Positions 38,152 through 48,657 are shown, numbered from the stretch's first letter. The stretch is DNA of 64,000 bases from an uncultured Ruminococcus sp. (GCA_905235715.1 CAJONB010000002.1:2783-66782), one strand, 5' to 3'. Notes: generated from the letters alone by a model not told the origin. Program-made: numbers and translations.

Positions 38152-40167
38152 ATGAGAACCATCAGTATTACCAATCAAATTCTGCGCATAAGGAACAATA
38201 TCGAGTCTGCCTATGATGCGCTGAGTTTAAAGGGCGCTACCCTGCCGACAGTACGAAACAGCAACAACCTCGCCGATACAATTGACAGTATCAGCGGCAC
38301 GGGAACAACAGTGGAATACTCTCAGGTGAATCCATCGGTCGCGGCATATCTTGCCGAGGTCACCTATGATCCGTCCGACTATTCCGTGAGCCGTCTGGAT
38401 GAATATGTGACAGTGCCGACCGACTATGATAAGTCTAAGCCAGCGGGCGCGAACGTCAACGTTCCCGCGGCGGGTACGTTGATCCTGACCGACGGCAGCA
38501 GAAGCCTGTCAAAAAGCGTCAGCGTGGGAAATTGCGCCGTATATAATATCATCCCCGGGCACGCGGGCACTTATTTGATAAAAACTGCCGCTGATAAAAC
38601 AGTTTCCGCCGGAGTCTTAAAGCCCGACGGAGCCCTGCGTATGATTGACACGCAAGCGACCGCTAACGTCCGCGATCTCGGAGGATGGTCGTGTGACGGA
38701 GGTACTGTCAAATACGGTATGCTTTTCAGAGGCGGAGAAATCGGTGCAGCCGATACCGCGCTGTTCCATGATTTTTTGGGGATTCGCGCCGAGCTGAACC
38801 TGAGATGGGATGACGAGGTTACACGCGACTACTCGCTTATCGGTGAAGATGTGGATTTCAGACATATCAACGGCCCGTGGTATTCTGTCGGCAACAGCTC
38901 CAACTGGCCGCCGGACGCCCACAAGCAGATACTCAACTATGTAATGGATTATGTCATCGCGGGAAAGCCCCTGTATTTCCATTGTGCCGCAGGCGCGGAC
39001 AGAACCGGAACGCTTGCTTTTATTCTGGAGGCGATTCTCGGTATGTCCCAAAGCGATATGGATAAGGAATATGAATTGACCAGCTTTTACACCGGTATCG
39101 CTACAGACGCTCAGGCACGCCGCAGAAACGAGGATGAATGGAAGAACTATATGGCACAGTTCAACAGCTATCCGGGCAGCGTAATGCGCGACAAGGTTGT
39201 CAACTGGGCTTTGACGCTCGGAATCACGATTGATAAAATCAACGCCTTCCGTGCCGCTATGATTGACGGCACACCCGAAGTATTATCAAACAGCGCCGGA
39301 ACCGTCACGATCACAAAAGCGCTGACGAATGTTTCGGTGGATAACACCGCAGCGAGTATGGCAAGATATCAGCCGTACACAGCGAACATCACGCCCGACA
39401 GCGGATATGCGATATCTGCCGTGACGGTAGAAATGAACGGCGAGCCGGTCAATGTATTCATAGGGACGAAGACAGCTCTGTACCGGCGAATAACAAATAA
39501 TCTGAGCCACTGTCATACAAATAATTTAAAATACAACACTATTGACGGTCAATCATACGGAGCAGCTTTGGAGGCTGATACCGGATATACGCTTGACGGC
39601 GGTAGTATATCAATAACTATAGGAGGGGTTGAAATGGCAAATGTTTATTATTCCGACGGAAAAATTGTGATTCCCAATGTAACAGGAGATATCGTCATTA
39701 CTGCGGCAGCTGTACCGCAGGGGCCTACATATACGAATGTTTGGGATTTATATAAAGTTAATTCCAGACTAAACTCAGGAGAATCCGATCCCGAGAGCGC
39801 AGGTTCATTCATTACAGGCTTCATTCCCATATCGGCGGACGCTCTTGCGGGTTCGTCTATCGTTCTCCGCAGCAACATGAATCTGTTCAATTATACGGAC
39901 TTAGCAAGCTCGGGCGATTACGTTCGCCTCTATCCAACAGCCACGGCAGGAACACAGTCAGCCTCTGATATAATGTCAGCAAGTTCTAAATTTACCAAAG
40001 GCTACGATTCGACAACAGGAATATATTCTCTTACAATTAATCGTTCATTCTATTCATCTGTAGCCGGCACAGCACATTATCTTCGATTCTGTGCTCAAAT
40101 ATCCGATTCGGCTATCGCGTCATCATTGTTCGACGGCTGTATTTTGACGATTAACGAAGAAATGTAA
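38152..40167 (+). CDS. Tyrosine phosphatase domain (Y_phosphatase3-like, CX5R) inserted in a phage-tail-like structural protein
   Basis: N-term ITNQILRIRNNIESAYDALSLKGATLPTVRNSNNLADTI; VRDLGGWSCDGGTVKYGMLFRGGEI...HCAAGADRTGTLAFILEAIL; C-term RRITNNLSHCHTNNLKYNTIDGQSYGAALEADTGYTLDGGSISITIGGVEM. Confidence 0.8.
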   Translation: MRTISITNQILRIRNNIESAYDALSLKGATLPTVRNSNNLADTIDSISGTGTTVEYSQVNPSVAAYLAEVTYDPSDYSVSRLDEYVTVPTDYDKSKPAGANVNVPAAGTLILTDGSRSLSKSVSVGNCAVYNIIPGHAGTYLIKTAADKTVSAGVLKPDGALRMIDTQATANVRDLGGWSCDGGTVKYGMLFRGGEIGAADTALFHDFLGIRAELNLRWDDEVTRDYSLIGEDVDFRHINGPWYSVGNSSNWPPDAHKQILNYVMDYVIAGKPLYFHCAAGADRTGTLAFILEAILGMSQSDMDKEYELTSFYTGIATDAQARRRNEDEWKNYMAQFNSYPGSVMRDKVVNWALTLGITIDKINAFRAAMIDGTPEVLSNSAGTVTITKALTNVSVDNTAASMARYQPYTANITPDSGYAISAVTVEMNGEPVNVFIGTKTALYRRITNNLSHCHTNNLKYNTIDGQSYGAALEADTGYTLDGGSISITIGGVEMANVYYSDGKIVIPNVTGDIVITAAAVPQGPTYTNVWDLYKVNSRLNSGESDPESAGSFITGFIPISADALAGSSIVLRSNMNLFNYTDLASSGDYVRLYPTATAGTQSASDIMSASSKFTKGYDSTTGIYSLTINRSFYSSVAGTAHYLRFCAQISDSAIASSLFDGCILTINEEM

Positions 40168-40351
40168 TTGTTCATAAGAAATCGTGCGCACCAAGCGTGC
40201 GATTTCGTCTACCCATCGCTCGTGCGCACGCAGGGCGCAACTGAGCGGGGATTATAAATCTTTTTATTTGACAGGTGTTAAAAACTATATTACACTTCGT
40301 ATAATACAGAAAAGACAAATATTAAAGTTGTAATTTCCTGTCAAATAATAT

Positions 40352-40383
40352 AATCCCCCTAAGCCGAGAAAGCTTAGGGGGAT
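40352..40383. terminator. Bidirectional terminator
   Basis: aatccccctaagc cgagaaa gcttagggggat. Confidence 0.65.
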
Positions 40384-40397
40384 ATTCTGTTTCTTGT

Positions 40398-41690
40398 TCA
40401 AAGATTCTTTTCCGGGAATACGTCTTTCAAAAGAATTGCGTCCCAAATCAGCTTTACATTCGGTCTAAGCTCACGGAACATCAGCGGAAACACAAATATC
40501 GTTGACATCTGTGTCAAAAGCGACGCTATCGCCGCACCGTTAACGCTCCAGAGGGGAATCAACGTATAGTTCAGAATGACGTTCAAAAATGCCGACCCGA
40601 GATATAGGTACTTCAGATACTTTTGTTTTCTTTCACATACAATCCAAGCATCCCGCGCAACGCCGAGATAGGAAAACGCGACATACCACACCACAATCCT
40701 GAGAGGACTCACCGAGGGCAGATAAGCGCTTCCGTAGATGATTTCTATCAGCAGCGGCGCAACCAAACAAATCAGCAGCGACGCCCCTAAAGAAAGGTAA
40801 AATACAATCGCGTACATCCGTTTGTTCATCCTCAGGTACAGAGCCTTATCGGTATTATGATACTCCATTATCGGCGGCTTCATGGAATCGATGATTGCCG
40901 ACAGGACAAAAACCCACATCGAGCTGATCTGAACAGCAAGCGAGTAATAGCCGACGCTTGATTCATCCAGCATTTGCATCAGCATTAATTTATCGGTTGC
41001 CGAATAGATAGCGACCATCAGGCCGGACAGGATATAACTACTGCTGACCGACAGAAGACTCTTTGCTTTATTCAGGGAGAAAGAAAACGAGGGACCGTTC
41101 TTTTTTTTATAAAAAATGTACAAGACCAACGCCGCCAGAAGGTAATCGATGGAATTGGAGATTGCAAACCATTCCACGCTCATTCCCATGATGAGAAGGA
41201 GCGCCTTATATGCCGACGCTATCGTAAACGATATCAAGGTCGCAATAGCGTAATACTTTGATTGCAGCTTCGCCTGGAACCATTGTTGCAAGGTATCAAA
41301 TGCCTGGAACACCAAGCTGATGCTATACAGCGCAACGACCCGGATAGTAACCGTATCACCGCGGTCAACAATCGAAACGATCCCTATGATCGTCACAAGC
41401 GACAACACACTGGAAATCAGCCTCAGCGTCAAAGTTGTACCGATTGCTTCGCCTTCCTCATCGGGGTGGTCAACAAAATCCTTAATGATAACGGAATTAA
41501 TACCCAGTGTGCAAAACGCCGTGAAAAACGTGCAATACGCGGCGGCGTAATTCAATATTCCATAGTTTGCCGGTCCCAGATAACGCGCCATCAGCAAGCT
41601 CATCAAAAACGACAGGAACATATGGAATATCTTGCCCATCATCAGCCATCCGGCGTTTTTAACAATACTTTTTTGCAAAAAACGCTTCAT
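40398..41690 (-). CDS. Oligosaccharide flippase (Wzx-like, MOP superfamily)
   Basis: NAGWLMMGKIFHMFLSFLMSLLMARYLGPANYGILNYAAAY. Confidence 0.9.
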   Translation of the reverse strand: MKRFLQKSIVKNAGWLMMGKIFHMFLSFLMSLLMARYLGPANYGILNYAAAYCTFFTAFCTLGINSVIIKDFVDHPDEEGEAIGTTLTLRLISSVLSLVTIIGIVSIVDRGDTVTIRVVALYSISLVFQAFDTLQQWFQAKLQSKYYAIATLISFTIASAYKALLLIMGMSVEWFAISNSIDYLLAALVLYIFYKKKNGPSFSFSLNKAKSLLSVSSSYILSGLMVAIYSATDKLMLMQMLDESSVGYYSLAVQISSMWVFVLSAIIDSMKPPIMEYHNTDKALYLRMNKRMYAIVFYLSLGASLLICLVAPLLIEIIYGSAYLPSVSPLRIVVWYVAFSYLGVARDAWIVCERKQKYLKYLYLGSAFLNVILNYTLIPLWSVNGAAIASLLTQMSTIFVFPLMFRELRPNVKLIWDAILLKDVFPEKNL

Positions 41691-41699
41691 ATTTATTTG

Positions 41700-42536
41700 T
41701 TACGCAGCGACAAATTTGCTGTCATCTGCCAAATAGAGAAGAATGGTATTTGCATCCTCCTGCATTGTACAGAGTTCTTCAAAACGCGCTTTATCATCTT
41801 TATAGTCATTAAAGTCAAACGTCACAAGCCGCAGATCCTTACCGTCGTATGTTCCGACTGAGAAACCATCCTTGCCGCCGAACTGAAGCTCGAATACCTC
41901 AACGTCTTTGCTGAAAAACGCGACCGCATTGCCCTTTTCCTTAATCTCTACCTTATCCTTCCATCTTGAGGGATAATACAGCGTCGCCTGAGCGGTTTTG
42001 ATTGCGTAAACATCCTCTGACGCCTCGGTCGGCTTTGATGCGCCGCCAACGCTGAACGCGTAGTCCTCTGTCAAGCGGTTGAGAATCACGTTGACGTCCT
42101 CCTGTATTTCGCAGAGTTTGTCAAAGTCCTTTGACTTTGCATCCAGCTCAGCGTCCTCAACAAACACCTCTATATTCTCGCCGTTTAAGGGCAGGGTGCC
42201 GAGAAGATATCCTTCTCCCCCACCGAAGTGCAGCGAAAAAATCTCCTTATCGGTTCCTTTTGTCACAAAGCTGACAGTATACGGCTCGTCCTCAGAGATA
42301 GACACATCCACCTCGTCCTTCCACTTAGCGGGGAATTTCAGCGTCCCGTACTTTGTGTCTATCTTCATCATGTCCTCAGTTTCATCGATTTTTCCAATGA
42401 CTGTCTCGTCCTCTGCCGCTGTTGACGAAGAATTTGTACCGTCCGAGGTACTATCCTTTTGAGCGTCCTGCTTTTGGCATCCTGTCATCATCAAAAAAAT
42501 CAAAATCAACGCCAAGAGAATTACATATTTTTTCAC
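41700..42536 (-). CDS. Lipoprotein with duplicated domain
   Basis: Lipobox LMMTGC; two copies of xYxxKTxxxTLxxPxxWKDxVxV...FxLxFGGxxGxxxGT...LCxxQEDxNxIL. Confidence 0.75.
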   Translation of the reverse strand: MKKYVILLALILIFLMMTGCQKQDAQKDSTSDGTNSSSTAAEDETVIGKIDETEDMMKIDTKYGTLKFPAKWKDEVDVSISEDEPYTVSFVTKGTDKEIFSLHFGGGEGYLLGTLPLNGENIEVFVEDAELDAKSKDFDKLCEIQEDVNVILNRLTEDYAFSVGGASKPTEASEDVYAIKTAQATLYYPSRWKDKVEIKEKGNAVAFFSKDVEVFELQFGGKDGFSVGTYDGKDLRLVTFDFNDYKDDKARFEELCTMQEDANTILLYLADDSKFVAA

Positions 42537-42539
42537 AAA

Positions 42540-43694
42540 TCAACACCTGTCCTTCCAAGAATCGGATAGTATCCCCGCGCTGCTGCAGGGACCTTCCGCA
42601 AATAGTTCATTTGCCGGTTTGCCTTTTTGAATCATCTCAACCACCTTCAGCAACCGCTCGGCAGCTACCTCAGCGTTCCACAGCTCCGTGACGGTATGAT
42701 AGGCGTTCACAGACATCTGCGCCCGTAAACCGGGATTATTCAGCAGTAAAACCAACTTTTCGGTCAGCATTGTGAGGTTGCCGCACTCAAACACCTCACC
42801 GTTCTTCCCATCCTCCAGCAGATACGGTACAGCTCCGATGTTGTGCGAAGCCGCTACGGCACAGCCGCTGTTCATCGCTTCATTAATTACCGCGCCCCAG
42901 CCCTCCTGCTGATCGGAGGTACATAGAAAGATTTCCGCCTGCTCCATATAGCCGCGGACTTTATCATACGGCATAGCGCCCAAAAGACGAACCCTGTCTT
43001 CCAGCCGGTAGGAGCAAATCATTTTTTTCACCGTCGCCTCTTCCCCGCCGGTTCCAATCATATCCAGCGTTACATCAAATCCGCTGTCCTTCAGCGCTTT
43101 GACAGCCTTGACCGCCAACTCAGGATGCTTCCACGACAGAAAGCGACCGACCCATAGTAATGAAGCAGGCTTTTTCTTTTTAAGTAAATCGGAAAAGTCA
43201 GGATACTTCACGGTTTGGGGAAAGTATCCAAAACGGAACGCATTGCCCCGTAGCAGTCCGTAAGCGGCATAATCTGCAGCGACAAAAGCGCCCGCGCACA
43301 ATAGATACAGTTGTGCCTTTCGCGGATTATTCCTTCCCCATTTTAACCGTTGGAGCGGGTATTTCCACGATGCGTCTTTGTGCTTTATCAGACGCTCCGA
43401 ATAGCGAAAGACCAACTTTCCGCTTTTTAACCTTTTGCGAACCAACTCCGGAGGCGCCGAGCCGAGAATCACGGCGTCGGCTTCTTCAATAGCAGTTGTG
43501 ATTTCAGCCCTTCGGGAAGCATCGTCGAGATAAACAACATACGCAGCCTCAGGCGTCTGATAACCCAGCCGTTTTCTCTCTTCGCTCATTTGAGCGGTTG
43601 CGACAAAAAGGTATTTGTCCGTCATCCGATAAAGTGCGTCGGAGAGGGGCTTTTGATGGTGATTAAAATAATTGGATAAGAATACAATTTTCAT
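42540..43694 (-). CDS. Glycosyltransferase family 4
   Basis: MKIVFLSNYFNHHQKPLSDALY; LLWVGRFLSWKHPELAVKAVKAL; FLCTSDQQEGWGAVINEAMNSGCAVAASHNIGAVP. Confidence 0.88.
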   Translation of the reverse strand: MKIVFLSNYFNHHQKPLSDALYRMTDKYLFVATAQMSEERKRLGYQTPEAAYVVYLDDASRRAEITTAIEEADAVILGSAPPELVRKRLKSGKLVFRYSERLIKHKDASWKYPLQRLKWGRNNPRKAQLYLLCAGAFVAADYAAYGLLRGNAFRFGYFPQTVKYPDFSDLLKKKKPASLLWVGRFLSWKHPELAVKAVKALKDSGFDVTLDMIGTGGEEATVKKMICSYRLEDRVRLLGAMPYDKVRGYMEQAEIFLCTSDQQEGWGAVINEAMNSGCAVAASHNIGAVPYLLEDGKNGEVFECGNLTMLTEKLVLLLNNPGLRAQMSVNAYHTVTELWNAEVAAERLLKVVEMIQKGKPANELFAEGPCSSAGILSDSWKDRC

Positions 43695-43809
43695 AAATTG
43701 CACCAAAGTCCGGTTCAGCCGTTTTCACGTTGCCCACTGTACACCTCGCGGAGGTACCGGTTTTGTACAGCAACCCGACTGCCGTGGCAGCCGGGCGCTT
43801 TTTATGTTT

Positions 43810-46800
43810 TTAAAGGATAATTTTACCGTCTGCGTCGATGGTATAGGTACCTGCGGGAATCAGCCCGTTGGTTCTGGCTTCACCGATACCGTAGGTGCAG
43901 TTCTTGACAGCCTTGCGGGTGCTGTTGATGTAGTAGTAATTTGTACCGTCGGTGACAACGCCGGCATAGGTAGCCTCGCCGTTGACATAGTAGCGGATCT
44001 CGCCGTCATCGTCAAAGGACAGGCCGTCGTCGGGAGTTGTCGGCTCGGGATCCTGAGAAGGCTCGGGAATCACGATCTTACCGTCAGCGCCGATGGTATA
44101 GGTGCCAGCGGGAATCAAACCGTTAGTTCTGTTCTCGCCGATACCGTAAGTGCAGTTCTTGACAGCCTTGCGGGTGCTGTTGATGTAGTAGAAGCTTGTA
44201 CCGTCGGTGACAACGCCTGCATAGGTAGCCTCGCCGTTGACATAATAGCGGATCTCGCCGTCATCGTCGAAGGACAGACCGTCGTCGGGAGTCGTCGGCT
44301 CGGGATCCTGAGAAGGCTCGGGAATCACAATCTTACCGTCAGCGTCAATGGTATAGGTGCCGGCGGGAATCAGCCCGTTGGTTCTGGCTTCACCGATGCC
44401 GTAGGTGCAGTTCTTGACAGCCTTGCAGGTGCTGTTGATATAGTAGTAATTTGTACCGTCGGTAACAACACCGGCATAGGTAGCCTCGCCGTTGACATAG
44501 TAGCGGATTTCGCCGTCATCGTCGAAGGACAGACCGTCGTCGGGAGTTGTCGGCTCGGGCTCGTCGGAGGGCAGGTTGGTGATAACGCCGTTCTCGTCAA
44601 AGTCATAGGTGCCCGCGGGAATCAAGCCATTGGTCTTAGCCGGAGCGATACCGTAGGTGCAGTTGGTGACAGCCTTGTAGGTACTGTTGATGTAATAGAA
44701 GTTGCCCTCGTCATCCTGAACAACGCCTGCCTTCTGAGCAACGCCGTCTACACAATAGAAGGTACCGTTGGTTGCCTTGATTACGCCGGTGGTATCGAGC
44801 TTCTCGACCAGTGCGCCCTTGTCGGTAAACCGATAAGCCTCGGGAGCATTGTTGGAATAGCCGACTACCGCCAAGCCGGTATAAGCATAGCCGTCATAGT
44901 TGAATGCATAGGTTTCGCCGTCAATATCATACCAGCCGTTCTTGTAGCAGGAGGGACCGTAGAAGTAAGCATAGCCCTGAGCGTGCTGAATCCATCTGCC
45001 GGTGATAATCTTACCGTTGTCCTCAAACTCGTAAGCGATACCCTGATAGGTATAAGTGCCGGATACGCCTGCCAGAGTCTCGGGATCAAAGTAGTACCAG
45101 TCACCGTCCACCTGCTTCCAGCCGCTCTGGAGTTCGCCGAACTGAGCAAAGTAGGTCTTGCCGTCTTCTTCAAATACGCCGGTATACTTGCCGACTAAGG
45201 CGCCGTTATCGAATTCATAGTATGTGCCGTCAATTTCAACAATGCCGTCATAATCCTGAGCAATACCGTCGATGTAATACTTGTTATCTATGAAGCCTTC
45301 GAGCGCTACGCCGTCGACATAGGTCTTGCCGTCAGTAAATTCACCGGTAAAGAGTTCATCGCAGTCTTTGCACTTGAGAACGCCGTCGATTATCTCATAA
45401 GTATGACCGGTAGCGGGTACAACCTCGCCCCATTCAACGACAGAGTTACAGCCGTCGCAGAAGGTTCTGCCGGTATAGCCGTCCTCGGTGCAGGTAGCGG
45501 GCTTATCGTCAACAGCGTGAGCGGTATGCTCATGCCAGGAGGTAACATTCATGGTGCCGCCTTCGTTGCCCTTGTTCTGACCGATGTAGCCGTATTCGCA
45601 CATCGCCTCGGAGTCGATCTGGATCTTATCTGCGGAGAACGCGCCGATAGCGCCGGAATTATTGACAAAGTCAATAGAACCCGCTTTGGTTACAAGCTGG
45701 ATATCCATCGGATATACGCACTTCTTAGAGGTGATGATCCAATTGGAATCCTTGCCCAACGCATTGTGCGGATACCATGCGCGAATCGGGACAGAAGCCA
45801 GAACCGCCTCACCGCTCTCTGTAACGTCACCGGTCTTGGTGATGGTTATGGTAAGCTCGCCGGCGTCGCCGGGCTCGGTAGCATATTCAAACGCAAAGCC
45901 GTCGGCAACAACAGTGCCCTGAGGCTCCCAATCGTTGACGTTGTTGACCTTTAGAGTCGCGGTAGCCTTGTTGACGTTAGCGATATCGGTAGCTACGAGG
46001 TCGATATAGTACAGAGAACCAACAGCAGTCTCTGTCAGAGATTCGTCATGCGGTTTCACGATGATGGTATCATAGCTACTGCCGGTAGCTACATTGAAGG
46101 AAAGATTCTTGTAGCCCATATTGCCGTTATTGTCCTCAATCGTGAACTTAACGGTGTGGGGACCGTCAGCCAGAACGAGCGCGTTATCAATCGCAATCTT
46201 ACCGCTCTTATAGGTGCAGGCAACCTCGTTGCCGTCAATATACGCCTTAGCGGAGGAAGCTTTGATACCGGAAGCGTTCGTTGTGGGAGTATAAGCGGTT
46301 GCACCGCCGGCGAGCTTTCTGGTAGCGTCGGCAACATCAATGGTGAAGTCGATGTCGTTTCTGCTCATGGTCATACCGTCGGTAAATTTCGCAGCCTCCC
46401 ACATTCCGTTTGTCGCGTATACGGCAGAACCGAATTCGGGAGCCTCTCTGTCTTCAACTACCGAAGAATAATCAACGGTGTAGTTATCAATGAAGAGAGT
46501 GAACTTGGAATTAAAGGATTTGTTCTGATAGGATTTCCATGCGGAATCCTCAACATAGAATTCGAAGCAGCCACCTGCATAATAATCAGTAGGATAACCC
46601 TTTTGACCGTTCTTGGTGGTAGCGTTCTCGTTAAGAGGTCTGGATGCCTGCAGGGTCAATGCGGCATAGGAAGAATAAGCAGAAAGATCCGCGTAGTAGT
46701 AATACCAGTTGTCGGTGGGCAAATGCTGAACATCAACGAGCAGCTTCATGCCGCTGGTACCGCGGGTATACTTCGCGTCAGAAGCGTTCTTCTTAAAACC

Positions 46801-48657
46801 GAAGAAGAAGCGGGGATTCAAGCCCTTCGCGTCAATCTCGTCGGGAATATACATCCACATACCGATACCGGTAGCGCCGGTGATGTTGATAAAGTCCTCC
46901 GGAGCGCCGCCCATAGTGGAACCGTCTGCGTCAGCTGTATTGCCATGAGCCTTCATCGCCTCTGCGTTATAGCAGAACATCAAATCGATATAATCCTCAT
47001 AGTAGGTAAGCTGAGAGAAATCATAGTTGATAGCCAGCGCATAATCGCCGTTATGTACCTTACCGGTAGTGGAATCAACAATTTCAAGACTGCCCTGAAC
47101 GCCTGAGTTGTAGTAATCAAACAGGCTCATTTTCTCGGTAGACTGATCCTCAAAGTCCCAGATAACCTCGCTGCCCTTACCGACCTGCAGTTCAACGGTA
47201 GCGCTGACGCTGGGATTACAGTTAGTAGCAACCGTCAGAGTAGACTTGGTGGAAGAAAGCGGCTCGCTGGTAGCAGTAAAGGTCATCGCAGCAGCGTCGA
47301 TCGTACCGAATGTATTGTTACCCAGCGTGAAAGTGACATTATCAGGTCCGAAAGCGACCTCATGAACACCGTACATGGGTACAACGCCGAGATCGGTCGT
47401 CTTGCCGTAAGGACAGGCAATGCTTGCGCTTGTGAATGAAATGCTGTCGGGAACAACAACATTGACCTCACAGGTACCGACTACACTGCCGTTGTAAATC
47501 ATAGAAATGGTGTCGGTGCCCGCCTCAGAACCGGCGGTATAAATACCGTCAGCAACGGAACCGTTCTCTGCCGTATAGGTTACATCTTCGGGAATATCTG
47601 CAGATGTACCTGCGGGAGATACACCGGTAGCTGTAAACGCAACCGAAGCACCGGGCATTACATAGTCGTTCTCAACGGAAATAACCGCATGATCAAATAC
47701 ATCGGAGGGCGCCGCAAGGGAAGCGATAATCAGACCGTTCGAGATAGCGCGCTCGGAGCCGTCGGAGGGACGGTTGACGATAACGCAGTCATCTGTACCT
47801 TCGTTCTTAGCCATGTAAGTGGTAGAGCCGCCGCCGTCGAGGTTGAAGGCATACTTAGCGCCCGCTTCTATCATAATCTGAGCCAGCTCAGCCATGGAAG
47901 CGCCGCAGGAGAAGGGCTCCTGACGACCGTCGACAACAACTAAGATAACCTTGTTGTCTTCGGTAATACCCATCATGGTACGGGAAGCGCGGTCGGTATA
48001 ATAAGAGCCTGTCGCGCTGACAGCGGGAGCGCCGTCCCATACAAGGATAGAACCAAAAGCGTTGATAGCTTCCTCGATACCGGGATTCGCCTTGTAAGCA
48101 TTCCACTCGGCTACGGTCTTACCCATAACCGGAGTGCCGTCCTTCAGGATAGCAAAGAAGCCGGTGCTGCCGGTATAATTCTGGATAACCTCTCCGCCCA
48201 TCGCCCAAACGCCGGAGGGCTGACCGGTGGTCATGTTGTAGCCGTTACCGTTAGTAGCGGAAACAACGGAGTAGTACTCGCTGATGAAATCTTCGTCTTC
48301 CGGATCGGAATACTTCGCGTTAGCGGTAGCAACAGTCTGCGAAAGCTTTTCCATACCGAAGGTGTCATGCTGCATATCCTTGTAGGAAACCTGAAGCATA
48401 ACGTCATCACGGGTAACGTCCGCAGTGGTTACATAGTACACTAACTGCTTGTCATCAGCTTTGGTGTAAGCATAGTTCGTATACTGTGTTACACCGGGAG
48501 CAAGATTTTGTTCCGTGTGTTTGAACACGGTGTGTGTTGTGGACTCATAGTCAGCGTTGTAATTATCTACCGCTGCCGAAGCCGATATACTGAATACCGA
48601 CAGCGCCATAATCAACGCCAAAACCAGAGCCAAAACACGTTTTGAGGTTTTTTGCAT
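43810..48657 (-). CDS. Giant secreted phosphodiester glycosidase (NAGPA) protein with cell-wall-binding-like repeats and three 85-aa C-terminal tandem repeats
   Basis: Signal peptide MQKTSKRVLALVLALIMALSVFSISASAA; GNGYNMTTGQPSGVWAMGG...GASMAELAQIMIEAGAKYAFNLDGGGSTTYMAKNEG; GWKQVDGDWYYFDPETL. Confidence 0.85.
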   Translation of the reverse strand: MQKTSKRVLALVLALIMALSVFSISASAAVDNYNADYESTTHTVFKHTEQNLAPGVTQYTNYAYTKADDKQLVYYVTTADVTRDDVMLQVSYKDMQHDTFGMEKLSQTVATANAKYSDPEDEDFISEYYSVVSATNGNGYNMTTGQPSGVWAMGGEVIQNYTGSTGFFAILKDGTPVMGKTVAEWNAYKANPGIEEAINAFGSILVWDGAPAVSATGSYYTDRASRTMMGITEDNKVILVVVDGRQEPFSCGASMAELAQIMIEAGAKYAFNLDGGGSTTYMAKNEGTDDCVIVNRPSDGSERAISNGLIIASLAAPSDVFDHAVISVENDYVMPGASVAFTATGVSPAGTSADIPEDVTYTAENGSVADGIYTAGSEAGTDTISMIYNGSVVGTCEVNVVVPDSISFTSASIACPYGKTTDLGVVPMYGVHEVAFGPDNVTFTLGNNTFGTIDAAAMTFTATSEPLSSTKSTLTVATNCNPSVSATVELQVGKGSEVIWDFEDQSTEKMSLFDYYNSGVQGSLEIVDSTTGKVHNGDYALAINYDFSQLTYYEDYIDLMFCYNAEAMKAHGNTADADGSTMGGAPEDFINITGATGIGMWMYIPDEIDAKGLNPRFFFGFKKNASDAKYTRGTSGMKLLVDVQHLPTDNWYYYYADLSAYSSYAALTLQASRPLNENATTKNGQKGYPTDYYAGGCFEFYVEDSAWKSYQNKSFNSKFTLFIDNYTVDYSSVVEDREAPEFGSAVYATNGMWEAAKFTDGMTMSRNDIDFTIDVADATRKLAGGATAYTPTTNASGIKASSAKAYIDGNEVACTYKSGKIAIDNALVLADGPHTVKFTIEDNNGNMGYKNLSFNVATGSSYDTIIVKPHDESLTETAVGSLYYIDLVATDIANVNKATATLKVNNVNDWEPQGTVVADGFAFEYATEPGDAGELTITITKTGDVTESGEAVLASVPIRAWYPHNALGKDSNWIITSKKCVYPMDIQLVTKAGSIDFVNNSGAIGAFSADKIQIDSEAMCEYGYIGQNKGNEGGTMNVTSWHEHTAHAVDDKPATCTEDGYTGRTFCDGCNSVVEWGEVVPATGHTYEIIDGVLKCKDCDELFTGEFTDGKTYVDGVALEGFIDNKYYIDGIAQDYDGIVEIDGTYYEFDNGALVGKYTGVFEEDGKTYFAQFGELQSGWKQVDGDWYYFDPETLAGVSGTYTYQGIAYEFEDNGKIITGRWIQHAQGYAYFYGPSCYKNGWYDIDGETYAFNYDGYAYTGLAVVGYSNNAPEAYRFTDKGALVEKLDTTGVIKATNGTFYCVDGVAQKAGVVQDDEGNFYYINSTYKAVTNCTYGIAPAKTNGLIPAGTYDFDENGVITNLPSDEPEPTTPDDGLSFDDDGEIRYYVNGEATYAGVVTDGTNYYYINSTCKAVKNCTYGIGEARTNGLIPAGTYTIDADGKIVIPEPSQDPEPTTPDDGLSFDDDGEIRYYVNGEATYAGVVTDGTSFYYINSTRKAVKNCTYGIGENRTNGLIPAGTYTIGADGKIVIPEPSQDPEPTTPDDGLSFDDDGEIRYYVNGEATYAGVVTDGTNYYYINSTRKAVKNCTYGIGEARTNGLIPAGTYTIDADGKIIL
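43822..44580. repeat. Tandem 255-bp (85-codon) repeats inside the phosphodiester glycosidase gene
   Basis: cggctcggga anchors at 44041, 44296 and (diverged cggctcgggc) 44551, exactly 255 bp apart. Confidence 0.85.

Noticed and set aside
43822-44580. Possible CRISPR-like array because of regular repeats
   Set aside because: The 255-bp repeats are in-frame protein repeats, not short repeats with unique spacers; no cas genes are seen in the window
43672-45198. 508-aa plus-strand ORF antisense to the phosphodiester glycosidase
   Set aside because: Mirror of the repetitive, well-supported minus-strand gene; its repeats simply reflect the opposite strand codons, and there is no RBS or family signature
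46048-47106. 352-aa plus-strand ORF opposite the glycosidase
   Set aside because: Shadow ORF, no recognisable domain
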